From: Cyrtodaria siliqua
Taxonomy: Eukaryota; Mollusca; Bivalvia; Adapedonta; Hiatellidae
DNA: 64,000 bases
NCBI GenBank assembly: GCA_037043455.1
Contig: JAWPHD010010259.1
Span: 1 to 64,000 of the forward strand
Reading direction: 5' to 3'
In this document: positions 23,941 through 36,176 of the stretch, piece after piece
Layout: the number at the start of each line of letters is the position of its first letter
How positions within the stretch are numbered: the stretch's first letter is position 1
Notes under the pieces: model-generated
What the model saw: the letters and a program-made list of their open reading frames with translations, nothing else
What the model was told of the DNA's origin: nothing
Databases searched by the model: none
Program-made: the position numbers and the translations under genes

Positions 23941-24520
23941 AGGGAAAAAAAAAAGTATCCACTTCGTTTTCCCGCAAAATCTGAGACTGTACAATTGTAG
24001 CATGCTTTTCTTTTAACATCTTGACTTGATGTTCATTACAAATTTCATCGAAATATACCGAATAACAAGAAATTAATCACAGTTCAAAAACATAGGTGTG
24101 AAAACGAAATTAACAAAACTTAAGAAAGGTAAAGGTTAACAGCAATAGCATAGATTTAGAAAGTTCATTCAAATACACAGAAAATATATAAAAAAACTCG
24201 CTAATATCTCGTGTTTCCACTTTACAATTCGGTGTAAAGTGGACACATGAGATATTAGCATATGCAATATTAGCGAGTTTGTGAATATTTTCTGTGTATT
24301 TGAATGAACTTTCTAAATCTTTGCTATTGTCGTTTTGTTAATTTCGTTTTAACGCCTATGTTTTGAAACTGTGATTTTTTTTTATATTTAGATGAAATTT
24401 TGTGTGAACATCAAATAAAGATGTTATTAAAAAAAAGTTATGCTACAGTTGTTAGTTCTTTCTTACAGTCTCAGGTTTTGCAGGAAAACAAAGTGGATAC
24501 TTTTTATTTTTTATATATAT
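23941..24520. mobile_element. Full-length palindromic element
   Basis: Two ~270 bp arms in inverted orientation meet at about 24226-24232. Outer ends share AAGTATCCACTT followed by a GTTTTCC and a CTGAGACTGTA word. Inner ends share CTCGCTAATAT and GAAAGTTCATTCAAATACAC. The ends look like Tc1/mariner-type inverted repeats and the flanks are TA-rich, but the class is inferred. There is no coding content. A transcript would form a long double-stranded hairpin. Confidence 0.85.
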
Positions 24521-24969
24521 TGCAAAATGTGGTTTCAAAAGACAGCAATGTCTGACTGTGTGTGTGAAGTTTGCTGGGGAAAGGAGCAAGGATGTAAGAA
24601 AATTTATTAGAAATATAATCCTCATTTTCAGTATAATAAACAAATACAACTTCAATTTCCAGTGAAATACTACTTGAACTTTATGTTCTGTCACCGCGAA
24701 GTCGGTAATAGGAGACGCCATATCACAGTGGTGAATATATAATCCAGGCATAATCATCTTCAAGGAACAAGAATGAAATTGTCTTCCGCTTCAAATGTTT
24801 AATAGTGATTGCCAAATAATGCATGACATAGACTGCAAAAGTGTAAATTGATACTGAAGGTAAATCGCAGATGGCCTGCAATTGCAGCCTGTGAAAATAA
24901 AAGAACATCACGGCGCATACTGTGACGGTGGTCAGATTTTATTTAGGGTGTACTGTCCGCTGGAAAAAT

Positions 24970-26080
24970 GACTAATTAACCGCTAACCAATGACAATCCA
25001 GTAGCCAGAAATGTAACAGTTGAAACACTCACATCATAATAGTCTCCATCAGCACAACTCTTCATGCAGTTAGAACACACTCATTACATTAAGAACACAA
25101 TGATCGGCAATAACAGGCATTACATTACGCAGTTACACCGTTTGCAGCGAATTAGATTGGTCGTGATGCAATCAAGGCAGCCATGTATAGTGTGAAACAC
25201 TGTTGTGGAGGGAGCCCTTGTTCTTTCGTAAATGTGCATTTGCTTGCTGCGTGGAATGAAACATACACGAGCGATATACAAGCACAGTGGAAAAATGGGT
25301 GCGTTCTCAGGCCAAAAAACAATACCTGTGTCTACATCGGCTCGACTGTCTGTGTTTTTTAGGGGCCTTTTTCCGCCGTTGTTATTACAATATGTTGCAG
25401 TAAACTGAATCATAGACAAACTTTTAGCTGTACCATCAACTTGTGTGGGGTGTGAGAGATAAATACATGTACAACCTCACAATATCTTGCTGCTGCAAAA
25501 AGAAAAGGAAACTGCATACCTACCGACCTTACTTCTTAAGAGCTTGCAATAAGGAACACACCTACCTGTTGTTTTGGCCTCATTGTTCCAAATTGAATTT
25601 CCATCGGTCAAAAACCAGGTGTACGTGTCTATTGCAAATCCTGCACCATGATGTTGGCTCCTGTTCACATTTAGACCGAAATAAATTAATTTCCCATACC
25701 CTGGTAACCCCTGCACATGTTCACATGCTCACATTGAATGGCACACACTTATGGAAGCAAGATCATTCCTGTCTCACGTGTGACACACTTCAACATGTAC
25801 ACCCTTGCAACTACTTCCATTCTGCAGATATACTTCTCCCCATGCTAAATATCTCCTGCACATGTTCATACAAGCACGTCTGTACAAATAGTTTCTGTAG
25901 GCACTAGTCCAGGACTAGTCACCCTGTCAGAAGTGGCTAGTCCCAAGAAGGAAGTGTGGCTAGTCCCAAAGAATTGGACACAAGTCCGGATTTCGCTTTC
26001 TCATTATGTTAGAACTGCGTCTTGCATACTCATTACAATTCCTTATACACAGTAAAGGAAACAATCCTTACTTACTCTTC
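24970..26080. other. No gene recognised
   Basis: Contains a few mid-sized open frames on both strands with no recognisable domains and a composition like their surroundings. A short CTAGTCC-rich repeat lies at about 25902-25990. Confidence 0.4.
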
Positions 26081-26089
26081 AGAGATTTA

Positions 26090-26545
26090 ATTTATGTTTG
26101 AGTGGCAAATATTGTAGACTGCCATTGGGTGAAACAGTAGAAAGTCTAGTTGATCCTAGCAAAAATTCATGTTGATGTGAAATCCAAGATGGCCGCCAAA
26201 GCTAAAAATAGAGTTTTAAAATACAACTTTGCAGCGAATACTTCTTGAAAACTATAAGTTATATTGATATGGGACTTTTTCTAAAATGATCAGCATGACA
26301 TGATGTTGATCCTTGTCAAAAATCGTTTTGATTCAACGTTAAACATGGCTGCCAGCGGCCATCTTTGTTTACATAGAGTTATATAGTAAAAACTTGTAGC
26401 GACTACTCCTCTGAAACTACTTGACGGATTGTCATGAAACTTTACAGGAATGTTGCTCTTGATGTGTAATTGATCCTAGCAAAATTTCAGATATGTCAGA
26501 AATTCAAGATGGCCGTCACAGCTACAAATAGATTTTCTAGTACGG
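26090..26545 (+). repeat. Partial copy of the 320 bp tandem-unit family
   Basis: Contains TGATCCTAGCAAAATTTCAG, AAGATGGCCG, TAGCGACTACTCCTCTGAAA and TTTGTTTACATAGAGTTATA, as in the array at 34251-35509, but without the leading hairpin. Confidence 0.75.
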
Positions 26546-26639
26546 AAAGACAGTTGTGGATAAAGACTCATGAACGGGACGTTGAATTTGGTATTACATA
26601 AGTTGCTATCTCTTGGATGAATACTAATATGTACATATA

Positions 26640-26824
26640 AATCTGGTGTTAACGCCTACGTCATATTTACCGCGCATGCGCAGACAATTTTAGAGACATT
26701 TTGAGGACGCCATTTTTATTGCAGCACAGTTGAATATCGTCAGCATTTCGATTGAGGATATTAAACGAATTGCATTAGAGCTCGTGAGTAACGGTTGTCC
26801 AAAAGTTCGCGACGAAAGGTAGGT
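26640..26824 (+). promoter_or_regulatory. Candidate promoter and first exon
   Basis: A locally CpG-richer patch. It has a palindromic NRF1-type site GCGCATGCGC (26672-26681) and GACGCCATTTT, a YY1-like word, 40 bp later. After these an open stretch reaches AAAG followed by GTAGGT at 26819, a good splice donor. A second CGCATGCGCG lies near 27117. No matching downstream exon could be identified, so the transcript is inferred. Confidence 0.3.
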
Positions 26825-27295
26825 ACGTGTATATGTTGTGAGTTTTGAGATGATGTATTGGTTAAATGTATTTTTGTCTCAAGCGCTCTCGACTGCCTGT
26901 GCCGTGATCAGTCGCGATCGACTGACTCAGTGACTGTCAGTCGTGATAAACTTGAAAATGCAGAATGTGTGTGTACAGTTTTGAAAATCTGGTTATACTT
27001 GGACGGTTTAGGGGAATGTTTGATGTTGTTGGTGTGTGTATGAAGTATTATTTTACAAATGTGATGTATAAACTTGTGATCTAGGCCAACTGATGTTGTT
27101 GTTTTTTGCTAGTACGCATGCGCGTCAGGCGATTTTGTCAGTTAGGAAGCATAGGTGCCAGGGAGGCTATCAAGAAAAGCTCTGTAAATTAGTTTGACCA
27201 AAGACACAAGCTATCCGAAAAACTACTTGAGAAGTTCTGAAAAGCCTCCTCCAAAAAGTCGAAAATTTTGTCAACAAACTATATTATATATACAT

Positions 27296-27488
27296 GGTAT
27301 GACAGCGGCCATTTTAGCCGGGGCGGAATAACGTAATAATCCCATAATTCATAGACTGTTTACCCTCATTTGTAACTGTCATTGCAGGGAATCAGTGGTA
27401 CCTACACAAATCAGCGTTACGTTGTACAATCGGGTACCAATACATTATTACGCAATTCCGCCCCGGCTAAAATGGCCGCTGTCATACC
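27296..27488. mobile_element. MITE with ~42 bp inverted ends
   Basis: GGTATGACAGCGGCC at the left and its inverted match ending GTCATACC at the right, extending inward through ATTTTAGCCGGGGCGGAAT. Flanks are (TA)n-like. The 193 bp body is non-coding. Confidence 0.85.
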
Positions 27489-28600
27489 TTGTATATAAGG
27501 TATTCTAAGTATTCGGATATGCACAGGTACGTATTTTGTCTTGTGCACTGCAATAGCAGCAATTGGACAGGGAACTAGAATTTTCCTTTATCCACTTATT
27601 GTGTGTCAGACTGGAAATATAACCCAAAGCAGAGAATGTTTGCATACTGCGTCTTCAACTGCAGGAGTAGCATGTATTTCGCGAAATATCGGGAGGCGTT
27701 TCATGAAAGTAATGTGTTACTGGAACAGCCTGACGTCATAGCAATCCATTTCCGTTTTGATTCGGCCATTCCTCCATTTTGTTTTCTTCTGTGCAGCAAG
27801 AGTGCTCCAGTGAGAGCGAAACAATTTATCGTAAGTAGAATATGTGCAAGTTTACACTCTCCACTGTCATACGTGTCAATAAAGTAAGCACACATTTTTA
27901 GTTTATGAATGTTTTGTGTTGTCACGGATTGATCTACATGAAATTAGTCTTGATCATGTTCGACGCCTGATAATTTTGTAAACAAGAAAGCGTCGCAGAT
28001 GATCTAGACTACGTATTTGTTATTCATTCTGCGTGTTTAAAAATTCGAGTGAACAATTGGAAGGTTGTGTGTGCATAAACATTCCCTGACGTTTCTAGTC
28101 GTCTTTTGCATATTTGGTCATTTGTAGTATCTAAACTAAAAAGAAGAACAAAATACCTAGACGGAGACGTGAGAATCATGGCTGTTGTGGTAGTCCGTGT
28201 CATTCAGACCCTGTGTATACCTAATGTGTCTAGGATATTTGTGTATGATTCATGTTTCAGGAGACCTCCAGACATATTTTTCTTGAATGTTTATCTTTCG
28301 AAACATCTTGTGCTCTTTTGTTTCCATATAATTTTGGAAACTTAACCCTGCGGTCGCCAAGTGTTAAGCATACTTGACTCGAGTCCCAGAAATCACGTGT
28401 ATGATTTCCAGTGGGGTTACATCCCGGATTTTTCAAACAAACTCCCGCAGTATCTTACTTGGGCATTGTACTGTGAATATAGGTCATCCTTCGGAGGGAT
28501 GTAAAGTAGTCTGTCCAGTGTACAGGGAGAACTATACCCTGTGCAATATCTCTCTGAACTTCTATGTTAAGCAGTGATACAAAACCAGGGCTCTATATGA
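27489..28600. other. No gene recognised
   Basis: Short open frames only. One beginning near 27640 has paired cysteines (YCVFNC) but does not match any domain I can name. Confidence 0.35.
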
Positions 28601-28609
28601 ATTATATAG

Positions 28610-28771
28610 AGATTATTTAACTGCTGGGATCGATTATAGGGAAATCTTTCACAAGAGGTAGGCGTGTAGTTTTTTTCACGAACGGGCGCATGCGTGTGAG
28701 TAAAAAAAACAAAGCACGTCTACCATGAAGTAAAGGATTACCCATAGTCGATCCCAGCAGTTAAATAATCT
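28610..28771. mobile_element. MITE with ~25 bp inverted ends
   Basis: AGATTATTTAACTGCTGGGA at the left, with its inverted copy ending at 28771. Total 162 bp, non-coding, with a GGGCGCATGCGTGTG word in the middle. Confidence 0.8.
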
Positions 28772-30079
28772 ATTTATTACATTTTAAATTAGGTTTTTGC
28801 AAACAAATATTCGCTTTATTGAACGTTATTGGCGGATGATGTTGACGTCGGCAACACTTTATAAACGTCACGACTCAATGTCGCAACGTTAGTTATTATT
28901 GTGTTCTGAGTTAGTTATTAATATTTAGCGATAATGAATATTCTTGCACTGAGTTCAAACACCTGGGCCTCTTTTAGCCATGTTGACATACAGAGAAAGT
29001 TGAGTGCTTCGGTGATGCCGAATAATTAAAAATAGACTAGACTGTCACTGAATACAACAATTTTGTTCCTGAAGGATTTACTTTCGAGTGAAAAAAAATA
29101 AACTTGATAACCAGTCACATTTAGCCAATCTCAATGGCTCGCTTATTTGAGAATTGACTCGAAACGGCGATGCATTCCATTTGATATTGGCCGTCTTCAC
29201 GGTAATGGATAAAATATGATATGCTGACAAATACGGTTATTTTGTGTAATTAATTTGTTGAAAATAATTGGTACGCACCGATAAAGTAATTTAATTGCGT
29301 ATTTAGCCTAATTTAGGGTGTTTTAACTGGGAATTTATGCAAATACTTGCTTATCTGTAGCTGTTCTGTGACGTTTTATGTCATAGAACTATACCAAGCC
29401 TAGTTGCATTGCCATTGTTGTGTACTGGTTAATGAGTTCTTTAAAGTTTCAATACACAAACTTTGTCACATTTCTGTTCTCTTGATACAATGGCAGGGAT
29501 GATTAGTGCCATGTGTAGTTGTGCATGTCATTGTTGTGTTCCAGTTGAATGACTTTTGGCGGTGTTATGCCCCATTAAAGGACACAATATCATGCTTCCC
29601 ATACCCGGAAAAAATTCAGAACTTTGTAAAAATTGTATTTAATTTAATGTAATTTTAATTTTTAAAAATTGTAAAGACTGATATTTAAACAAGGACAGAA
29701 TGAATGCATGCATATATAATGAGAAAATACAAAAATGCAGACTCTTTCACCATTTAGTATTTTCATTAAATGCATTTCAATATGCTAACATGCAGAGAAA
29801 TAAAATAAATAGCAATATATTTAGAAAATGTAAGGCTAAACTGAGGCATATACAAGTTCAACTAACACGAGTTCCAAAGAATCTAGAAAGACCGTGCTGC
29901 ATATTCAGAAATAATACATACACCATTATTTTGAGTAATCGCACCTTTTGTATTGTTTCATGTTGATTGAACAATCAACCATAAAATGAACCCAATTCAG
30001 AAACAGCCGATTAAACACCGGTTCACACTTGCCATTGTTCCAGTTTACGCTACCATGTGTACAACTAATTAGTAGGCAC
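28772..30079. other. No gene recognised
   Basis: AT-rich. A single TTAAAGGACACAATATCATG word near 29575 resembles a lone end of the TTAA element family described at 30080. Confidence 0.4.
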
Positions 30080-30372
30080 TTAAAGGGACACATGGCAATC
30101 TTGCAGTAATTGAAATGGGTGTCACAATTTATATATCCAGTATCATTTTTACTTTTACCCTGGTTACATTTAAATAAATCAAATTTTAAGTATTCACTAC
30201 TTCGTCTTATTATACTATAAGTTTTTTAATATATTACTGGTGCAATAAGATAAAAAATAATAATATGCAAAAACAAATGGCTTAATACAATTCTTATAAT
30301 TAACATTAATGATAAAAACTAACGGGGCGCTGCTAGTTTTTGAAAACTCAAGATTGCCATGTGTTCCTTTAA
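30080..30372. mobile_element. TTAA-flanked MITE
   Basis: The body is 30084-30368, with inverted ends AGGGACACATGGCAATCTTG and AGGAACACATGGCAATCTTG, flanked by TTAA on both sides. The TTAA target and AGG start fit a Kolobok-like non-autonomous element; the class is inference. Confidence 0.8.
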
Positions 30373-30804
30373 CACTTATCAGTGATTGTAAAGTTCAAAA
30401 ACACAGACGGGCTGAGTATCTCTGGCTAATTCGTAAGCAAACATTTTCAAATTTTCTGTTTTGATCAGCCATTTTGGCCGCTAGATCATGCAGTTAAAAT
30501 CTGTGAATAATGTCACAACTTTATATGACAGATAACGTTGAGCGCAGGGACACAAACCAGTTGATTGACACAGCAAGAGGCGTAACAGTGGGCGGAGTCT
30601 TATCGCACCGACAATTTGGTTTTCAATAAACGCTGGTTTTCACTAAACGCTGACATAATTAGTTTATCGATCTAAATTGATTGTCATTAATTAGCTAAAA
30701 CACTCAGCGGGAGAGTGGCTTATAAACAGTGAAAGACTTTGTGAATTGGAATTCGGGATTTTCCGAGATCTTTTAGACAAAATCGGTCGGAAATTTGGAT
30801 TCGC

Positions 30805-30905
30805 CAGACCGCCGATGTCTGGCGAATTTGGTGTGTATTTCTTACGGTTTTCATTCGCCAGTTCAGGTTACTTTTCGCCTATGGCGATTTGGCGAATGGC
30901 CTAGT
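30805..30905. repeat. Inverted-repeat cluster
   Basis: ATTCGCCAGAC and GTCTGGCGAAT pair around a 7-base loop (about 30808-30836). Further ATTCGCCAG and TTGGCGAAT words follow to 30898, so alternative foldings exist. No coding role is visible. Confidence 0.6.
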
Positions 30906-31489
30906 AAGCCCATTAAAAATAACCATTGGTATTCGTGAACAGTCGTAAAGATGTGTTAATGCTCTGATCAATCAAATATGAACCCCAAATTGTACTTTTG
31001 TTTTCGATCGCTGTCGTACAAATTCGTTACCTCACCGGTTGACTCATAAAATATGTTGACGATTTTAGCCGAGTATTTTCAAATAAAACTCACAATGTTC
31101 CGTCGTATATGCAAGCGTCTAATCATTTGAATCGATAAAGCATGTCGTCTGAGAACAAGTTAAATGTCAACACTAAATTTCCTTCATAGGAGGGAGAACA
31201 GCCTAAAAAACAGCGGGTTAAAGTCAATACTTGTCAAAAACAATAAACTAACATCTTGTGTGGTGTCACATATTAGTACTGCGAACAATTTAACGTTTTT
31301 GCAACAACGGTGTCGGACAAACACTGGTATTTATAAATTGTCCTTGAAAACAGTGGGAAAACCTGGAAAAGACCTTGAATTTTGTTTTCAAAAAACTGTG
31401 GGAACCCTGTAATACACTTACTTTGTACAGACTAGTTCTCCTGCTACCCTGGCTGGCATTCAACAACTAGTGACCTATAACATTGCCAT

Positions 31490-31960
31490 GTGCCGGTTGA
31501 ATGAATGTTGAAAATGTGTTACAGTCCCCTGCACATTTAGCCAGTAGAACATCCACAGACACTTTCACCTCTTGTCTGCACCGTATTTTCAATACTATAA
31601 CACTTAGAGATACCAAACTTGGTATGTGGATACATCTTGGGATAGCTGTGTGTCGCATACCAAAATAAGGCCACTGTGACCTTGACCTGTGACCTCTGTC
31701 ATAGAAAATGCTTGTCCAGACCGTATTTTCGATACTATAACACTAAGTCTTAGAGATAGCAAACTTGGTATTTAGATACATCTTGGGATGGTGATGTGTC
31801 GCGTACCAGAATAAGGTAATTGTGACCTTGACCTGTGACCTCTGTCATAGAAAATGCTTGTCCGGACCATATTTTCAATACAATAACACTTACATCTTGG
31901 GATAGCGGTAGGTCGCATACCAAAATAAGGTCACTATGACCTCTGTCATACCCCAAACAT
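31490..31960. repeat. Tandem repeat, ~150 bp unit, about three copies
   Basis: Units share CCGTATTTTC, ACTATAACACT, AAACTTGGTAT, ACATCTTGGGAT and TGACCTTGACCTGTGACCTC. The last word reads on the - strand as directly repeated AGGTCA half-sites. Confidence 0.75.
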
Positions 31961-32052
31961 TGTGAGAAGCATCAGTATGAAGTGGAACTGCGCATATACA
32001 TGAAGTCATGGGTTATGCTTTGCAAGAGTATTAATAACTTTCTGTGATAATT

Positions 32053-33255
32053 ATGGCTCCCCCACACAAAGTGTGGAGGGGAGCCATATTGATTTTGTGC
32101 TGTCTGCGTCACAAACGATGTCCGATCTATAACTAGAGAATGGTTGAACCTATTGTCCTCAAATTTAGAAGGATGGTTGATCATGACTATTAGATGACCC
32201 CTATTGATTTTGGGGTCACTAGGTCAAAGGTCAAGGTCGCGGTGACATTGACTATCAAAAAGATTCCGATTAATAACTAGAGAATGGTTTGACCTAGGGT
32301 CTTCAGACTTGAAAGGATGGTTGGTCATGACCGGTAGATGACCCCTATTGATTTTGGGGTCACTTGCTCAAAGGTCAAGGTTGCGGTGACATTGACTATC
32401 AAAAATATATCCGATCAATAACTACACAATGGTTGGACCTAGGGTCCTCAAACTTGGAAGGATGGTTGGTCATGACCAGTAGATGACCCCTATTGATTTT
32501 AGGGTCACTAGGTTTAAGGTCAAGGTCGCAGTGACATTGACTATCAAAACGATATCCGATCAATAACTACACAATGGTTAGACCTAGGGTCCTCAAACTT
32601 GGAAGGATGGTTGGTCATGACCAGTAGATGACCCCTATTGATTTTGGGGTCACTAGGTAAAGGTCAACATATGGTGACATTGACTATCAAATCGATGTTC
32701 GCTAGGTCAAAGGTCAAGATCGCGGTGACATTGACTATCAAACGATGTCTGATCAATAACTAGAGAATGGTTGGACCTAGGGTTCTCAAACTTGTAAGGA
32801 TGGTTGGTCATGACCAGCAGATGACCCCTTTTGATTTTGGGGTCACTAGGAAAAGGTCAACATATGGTGACATTGACTATCAAATCGATGTTCGCTAGGT
32901 CAAAGGTCAAGCTAGCGATGACATTGACTATCAAAACGATGTCCGATCAATAACTAGAGAATGGTTGGACCTAGGGTCCTCAAACTTGGAAGGATGGTTG
33001 GTCATGACCAGAACATGACCCCTATTGATATCAAAACGATCCCCGATCAATAACAACACAATGACCAATCAATAACTAGAGAATGGTTGGACCTAGGATC
33101 CTCAGCCTTGGAAGGATGGTTGACCAATAAATATTACTGATACAGGTTGTAGATACAGTCACAGGGATATTGAATATCAAAACGATCTCAGATCAATGAG
33201 AACGGTTGGACCTAGAGTCGTCAATTATGTCTGTTCGGGCGATTGGGGGAGCCAT
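32053..33255. mobile_element. Satellite-bearing element with hairpin end (family H1)
   Basis: Starts with a hairpin at 32053-32087: ATGGCTCCCC pairs with GGGGAGCCAT, and CACAC pairs with GTGTG around AAA. It ends with GGGGGAGCCAT at 33245-33255, an inverted match of the start. Between lie about seven tandem units of ~150 bp with GATGACCCCTATTGATTTT, AGGTCAAAGGTCA, GACATTGACTATCAAA and GAATGGTTGGACCTAGGGTC. Unit length and layout recall non-autonomous bivalve elements with central satellites, from general knowledge and not checked here. Confidence 0.8.
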
Positions 33256-33765
33256 ACGTTTTTGTCCAATAACAATTTCTAGTTTTAGTTTGACATTCTT
33301 TTGATCTACATCTTTATTAATTTCGCTTAGTTTTGTACACTCTTTTTGTGATGTCTGGGCGATCTCTGTAGTGTAAGGAAACACACTTTTCTTTCGAGAA
33401 AAGAGATTCAAGTTCAAGTCTTGGCAGGGACCTGACACACTGAGTTGCACATACAATTGTTTTTTTCCACATCAGTAATGTTGTTTTTGTATATTAAACA
33501 TATTTTTCAACAAAATACATATTCTCATTTGTCACTTTCCGCCAAATCTACAACATCTCATGCACCCCACTTAAAGGGATGCACAGCAATCTTCATTTCA
33601 GATTTTGTAGTGTCCCTTCACTTCTTCAGTTCCCTACCGATTATTCAATCATGACCGTTATATCTTGGTTGTAATACTCATCCTTACAGCAGGTTGTCAC
33701 ACGGTTATTCTTCCGTAAATCACTCCAGCAACGACTAATCCAGTGCCCTTCAATTAATAGATTAT

Positions 33766-35720
33766 TGCTCCCCACAACAAAGTGTGGTCGGAGCGCCATG
33801 TTCATTTTGACCCCTATTGATTTTGGTGTCACCAGGTCAAAGGTCACATCCGGGCTAACATCGACTATCCAAACGGTGTCCTATCAATAACTACAGAATG
33901 GTTGGCAGAAGGGTACCCAAACTTAGAGGGATGGTTGCTCATGACCAGTCGATGGCCCTTATTGATTTTGGGGTCACTAGGTCAAAGGTCAAGGTCGTGT
34001 TGACATTAACTATCGAAACGATGTCCGATCAATAACTACAGAATGGTTGGACCTAGGGCCCCCAAACTTGGAAGAACGCTTTACCATTACAACTAGATGA
34101 CACCTATTCATTTTGGGGTCACTACATCAAAGTTCAAAGTCGCGGTCACATTCGCTATCTAAAGATGTCCGATCAATAACTACACAACGGTTGGTCCTAC
34201 GGTCCTCAACCTTGAAAGGATGGTTGGTCATGACCAGTAGATAACCTGTTCTTAGCTCCACTGATCAGAGATCAGCAGAGCTTATGCCGTGGTGCGGCGT
34301 GTCTGTCTGTCTGTAAACTTTTATTTGTAGCGACTACTCCTCTGAAAGTACTTGATACTTGACGGATTTTCATGAAAGTTCACACGAATGTTGCTCTTCA
34401 TGTCTAATTGATTCTAGCAAAATTTCAGGTCGGCCGGAAATACAAGATGGCCGCCATGGCTAAAAAAAGATTTTCAAAATACAAGTTTGTAGCGACTACT
34501 TCTTGAAAACTATAAGTGATATTCATATGGGACTTTTCCTAAAAATGATACAGCATGACATGATGTTGGTCCTTGTCAAAAATCGTTCTAATTCGATGTT
34601 AAACATAGCTGTCAGTAGCCATCTTTGTTTACATAGAGTTATATAATGAAAACTTGTAGCCACTACTCCTCTGAAACTACTTAACGGATTTCCATGAAAC
34701 TTCACAGGAATGTTGCTCTTCATGTCTAATTGATCCTAGCAAACTTTCAGATCGGCCAGATATTCAAGATGGCCGCCACAGTCAAAAATAGATTTAAAAA
34801 ACATAAGTTTGTAGCGACTACTTTTTGAAAACTATAAGTGATATTGATATGTGACTTTTTCTAAAATGATCAGCATGACATGATGGTTATTCGAGTCGAA
34901 CATTATTTTGATTCGACGTTAAACATGGCTGCCAGTGGCCATCTTTGTTTACATAGAGTTATATCATGAAAACTTGTAGCGACTACTCCTCTGAAACTAC
35001 TTGATGGCTTTTCATGAAACCTCACTTGAATGTTGCTCTTCATGTCTAAATGATCTTAGCAAAATTTCAGGTCGGCCGGAAATTCAAGATGGCCGCCATG
35101 GCTAAAAATAGATTTTTAAAAAATAAGTTTGTAGCGACTACTTTTTGAAAACTATAAAAGATATTGCTATGGGACTTTTTCTAAAATGATCAGCATGGCA
35201 TGATGGTTATAGGAGTCGAACATCATTTTGATTCAATGTTAAACATGGCTGTCAGCGGCCATCTTTGTTTACATAGAATTATATAATGAAAACTTGTAGC
35301 GACTACTCCTCTGAAACTATTTGACGGATTTCCATGAGACTTCACAGGAAAGCTGCTCTTGATGTCCAATTGATCCAAGCAAAATTTCACTTCGGCCGGA
35401 AATTCAAGATGGCCGCTACGGCTAAAAATAGATTTTCAAAAAGCAAGTTTGTATCGACTACTTCCTGAAATCAAAATCAATCAGTAGAGTTTCAAGGTCA
35501 TTGACCTCTTGTTATTTTCCGGTCACTAGATCGGAGGTCAAGGTTGCTGTGCCCTTCACTATCAATACGATGTCCTATCAACAACTACAAACTTGATGGA
35601 TCTAGGTCCTCCAACTTGAAAGGATGAATGGTTGCTCATGACCAGTACATGACCCTTATCCTTATTCATTTAAAGGTCAAGGTGCTGGTGACCTTCACTA
35701 TCAAAACGATCCCGGATCCA
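33766..35720. repeat. Second H1 satellite array, interrupted
   Basis: A degraded H1 hairpin (33766-33799: GCTCCCC...GTGTGG...GGAGC) is followed by four ~150 bp H1 units to 34250, then again from 35514 to about 35720. The gap is a separate element (34251-35509). Confidence 0.75.
34251..35509. mobile_element. Hairpin-headed tandem element nested in the H1 array (family H2)
   Basis: Begins with a 29-base hairpin at 34254-34282: AGCTC and GAGCT outer stem, a CA/CA internal loop, CTGATC and GATCAG inner stem, loop AGA. A (GTCT)n tract follows, then nearly four ~320 bp units with TAGCGACTACTCCTCTGAAA, AAGATGGCCGCCA and TTTGTTTACATAGA. TGTT stands on both sides (34247-34250 and 35510-35513). Removing the element restores a continuous H1 unit. 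Confidence 0.78.
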
Positions 35721-35779
35721 GAACATCTACATGCAGTCCGTACTTCCCATGGTATAATATATGTGTTATACCTTTTCTT

Positions 35780-36110
35780 GTTATTTTTACAACAGCGGTT
35801 ACCAGTTGCGAAACTTACGTTGAAGTCAGTGATATGCATTGCTATCAATACACATACCTAGACAATATAAGGCTAACATCTAGACTGGGACATAGTTATA
35901 TTTGTCTCATTCTCTCAAACATCCAAATAAAATCCTGTCGTAGAAGCACGTGCTTGTGTTAACATCTGCATGACCTTTGGGTATGAGTGTGCTGAACTAT
36001 ATAAGGTGTCGGTACCCGCGGTCAAACCGACTCACTATTTGCAATGATAAGACAAAAATTGAAACTTGTGGAATAATGTTTTATATAAAACGAACACTCA
36101 TGCTTAACTA
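35780..36110. repeat. Duplicated upstream block
   Basis: 35790-36000 matches 59560-59735 (shared words ACGTTGAAGTCA, CTAGACTGGGACATAGTTAT, CATCCAAATAAAATCCTGTC). 36010-36110 matches 63390-63490 (GACAAAAATTGAAAC, TTTATATAAAACGAACACTC). Confidence 0.8.
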
Positions 36111-36176
36111 CTATTCATTACAATAATGCTGATTAAACTGCAGATCATAGAACAAGCACATTAATATCGGCGTCAG

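Larger units (their letters stand above)
1..23960. other. Segmental duplication, copy 1
   Basis: Most of this interval aligns collinearly with 39830-58530. Matching anchors are 1474-1557 with 40460-40543, 4014-4170 with 41769-41925, 5752-8250 with 47422-50255, and 22900-23790 with two separated blocks at 51180-51460 and 57930-58410. Introns, exons and flanks look similarly conserved, which suggests a recent duplication or gene conversion. The main interruptions are insertions found in only one copy. The alignment was made by eye, so no percent identity is given. Confidence 0.85.

Noticed and set aside
24452..25907. Several open frames of 60-154 codons on both strands
   Set aside because: No domains, no codon bias seen, cysteine/histidine-rich by chance composition, overlapping frames on opposite strands, and no supporting splice signals.
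27640..27890. Frame with YCVFNC near its start, considered as a THAP-type zinc finger
   Set aside because: The later conserved residues of a THAP domain (C, H and the P motif at the right spacing) are absent.
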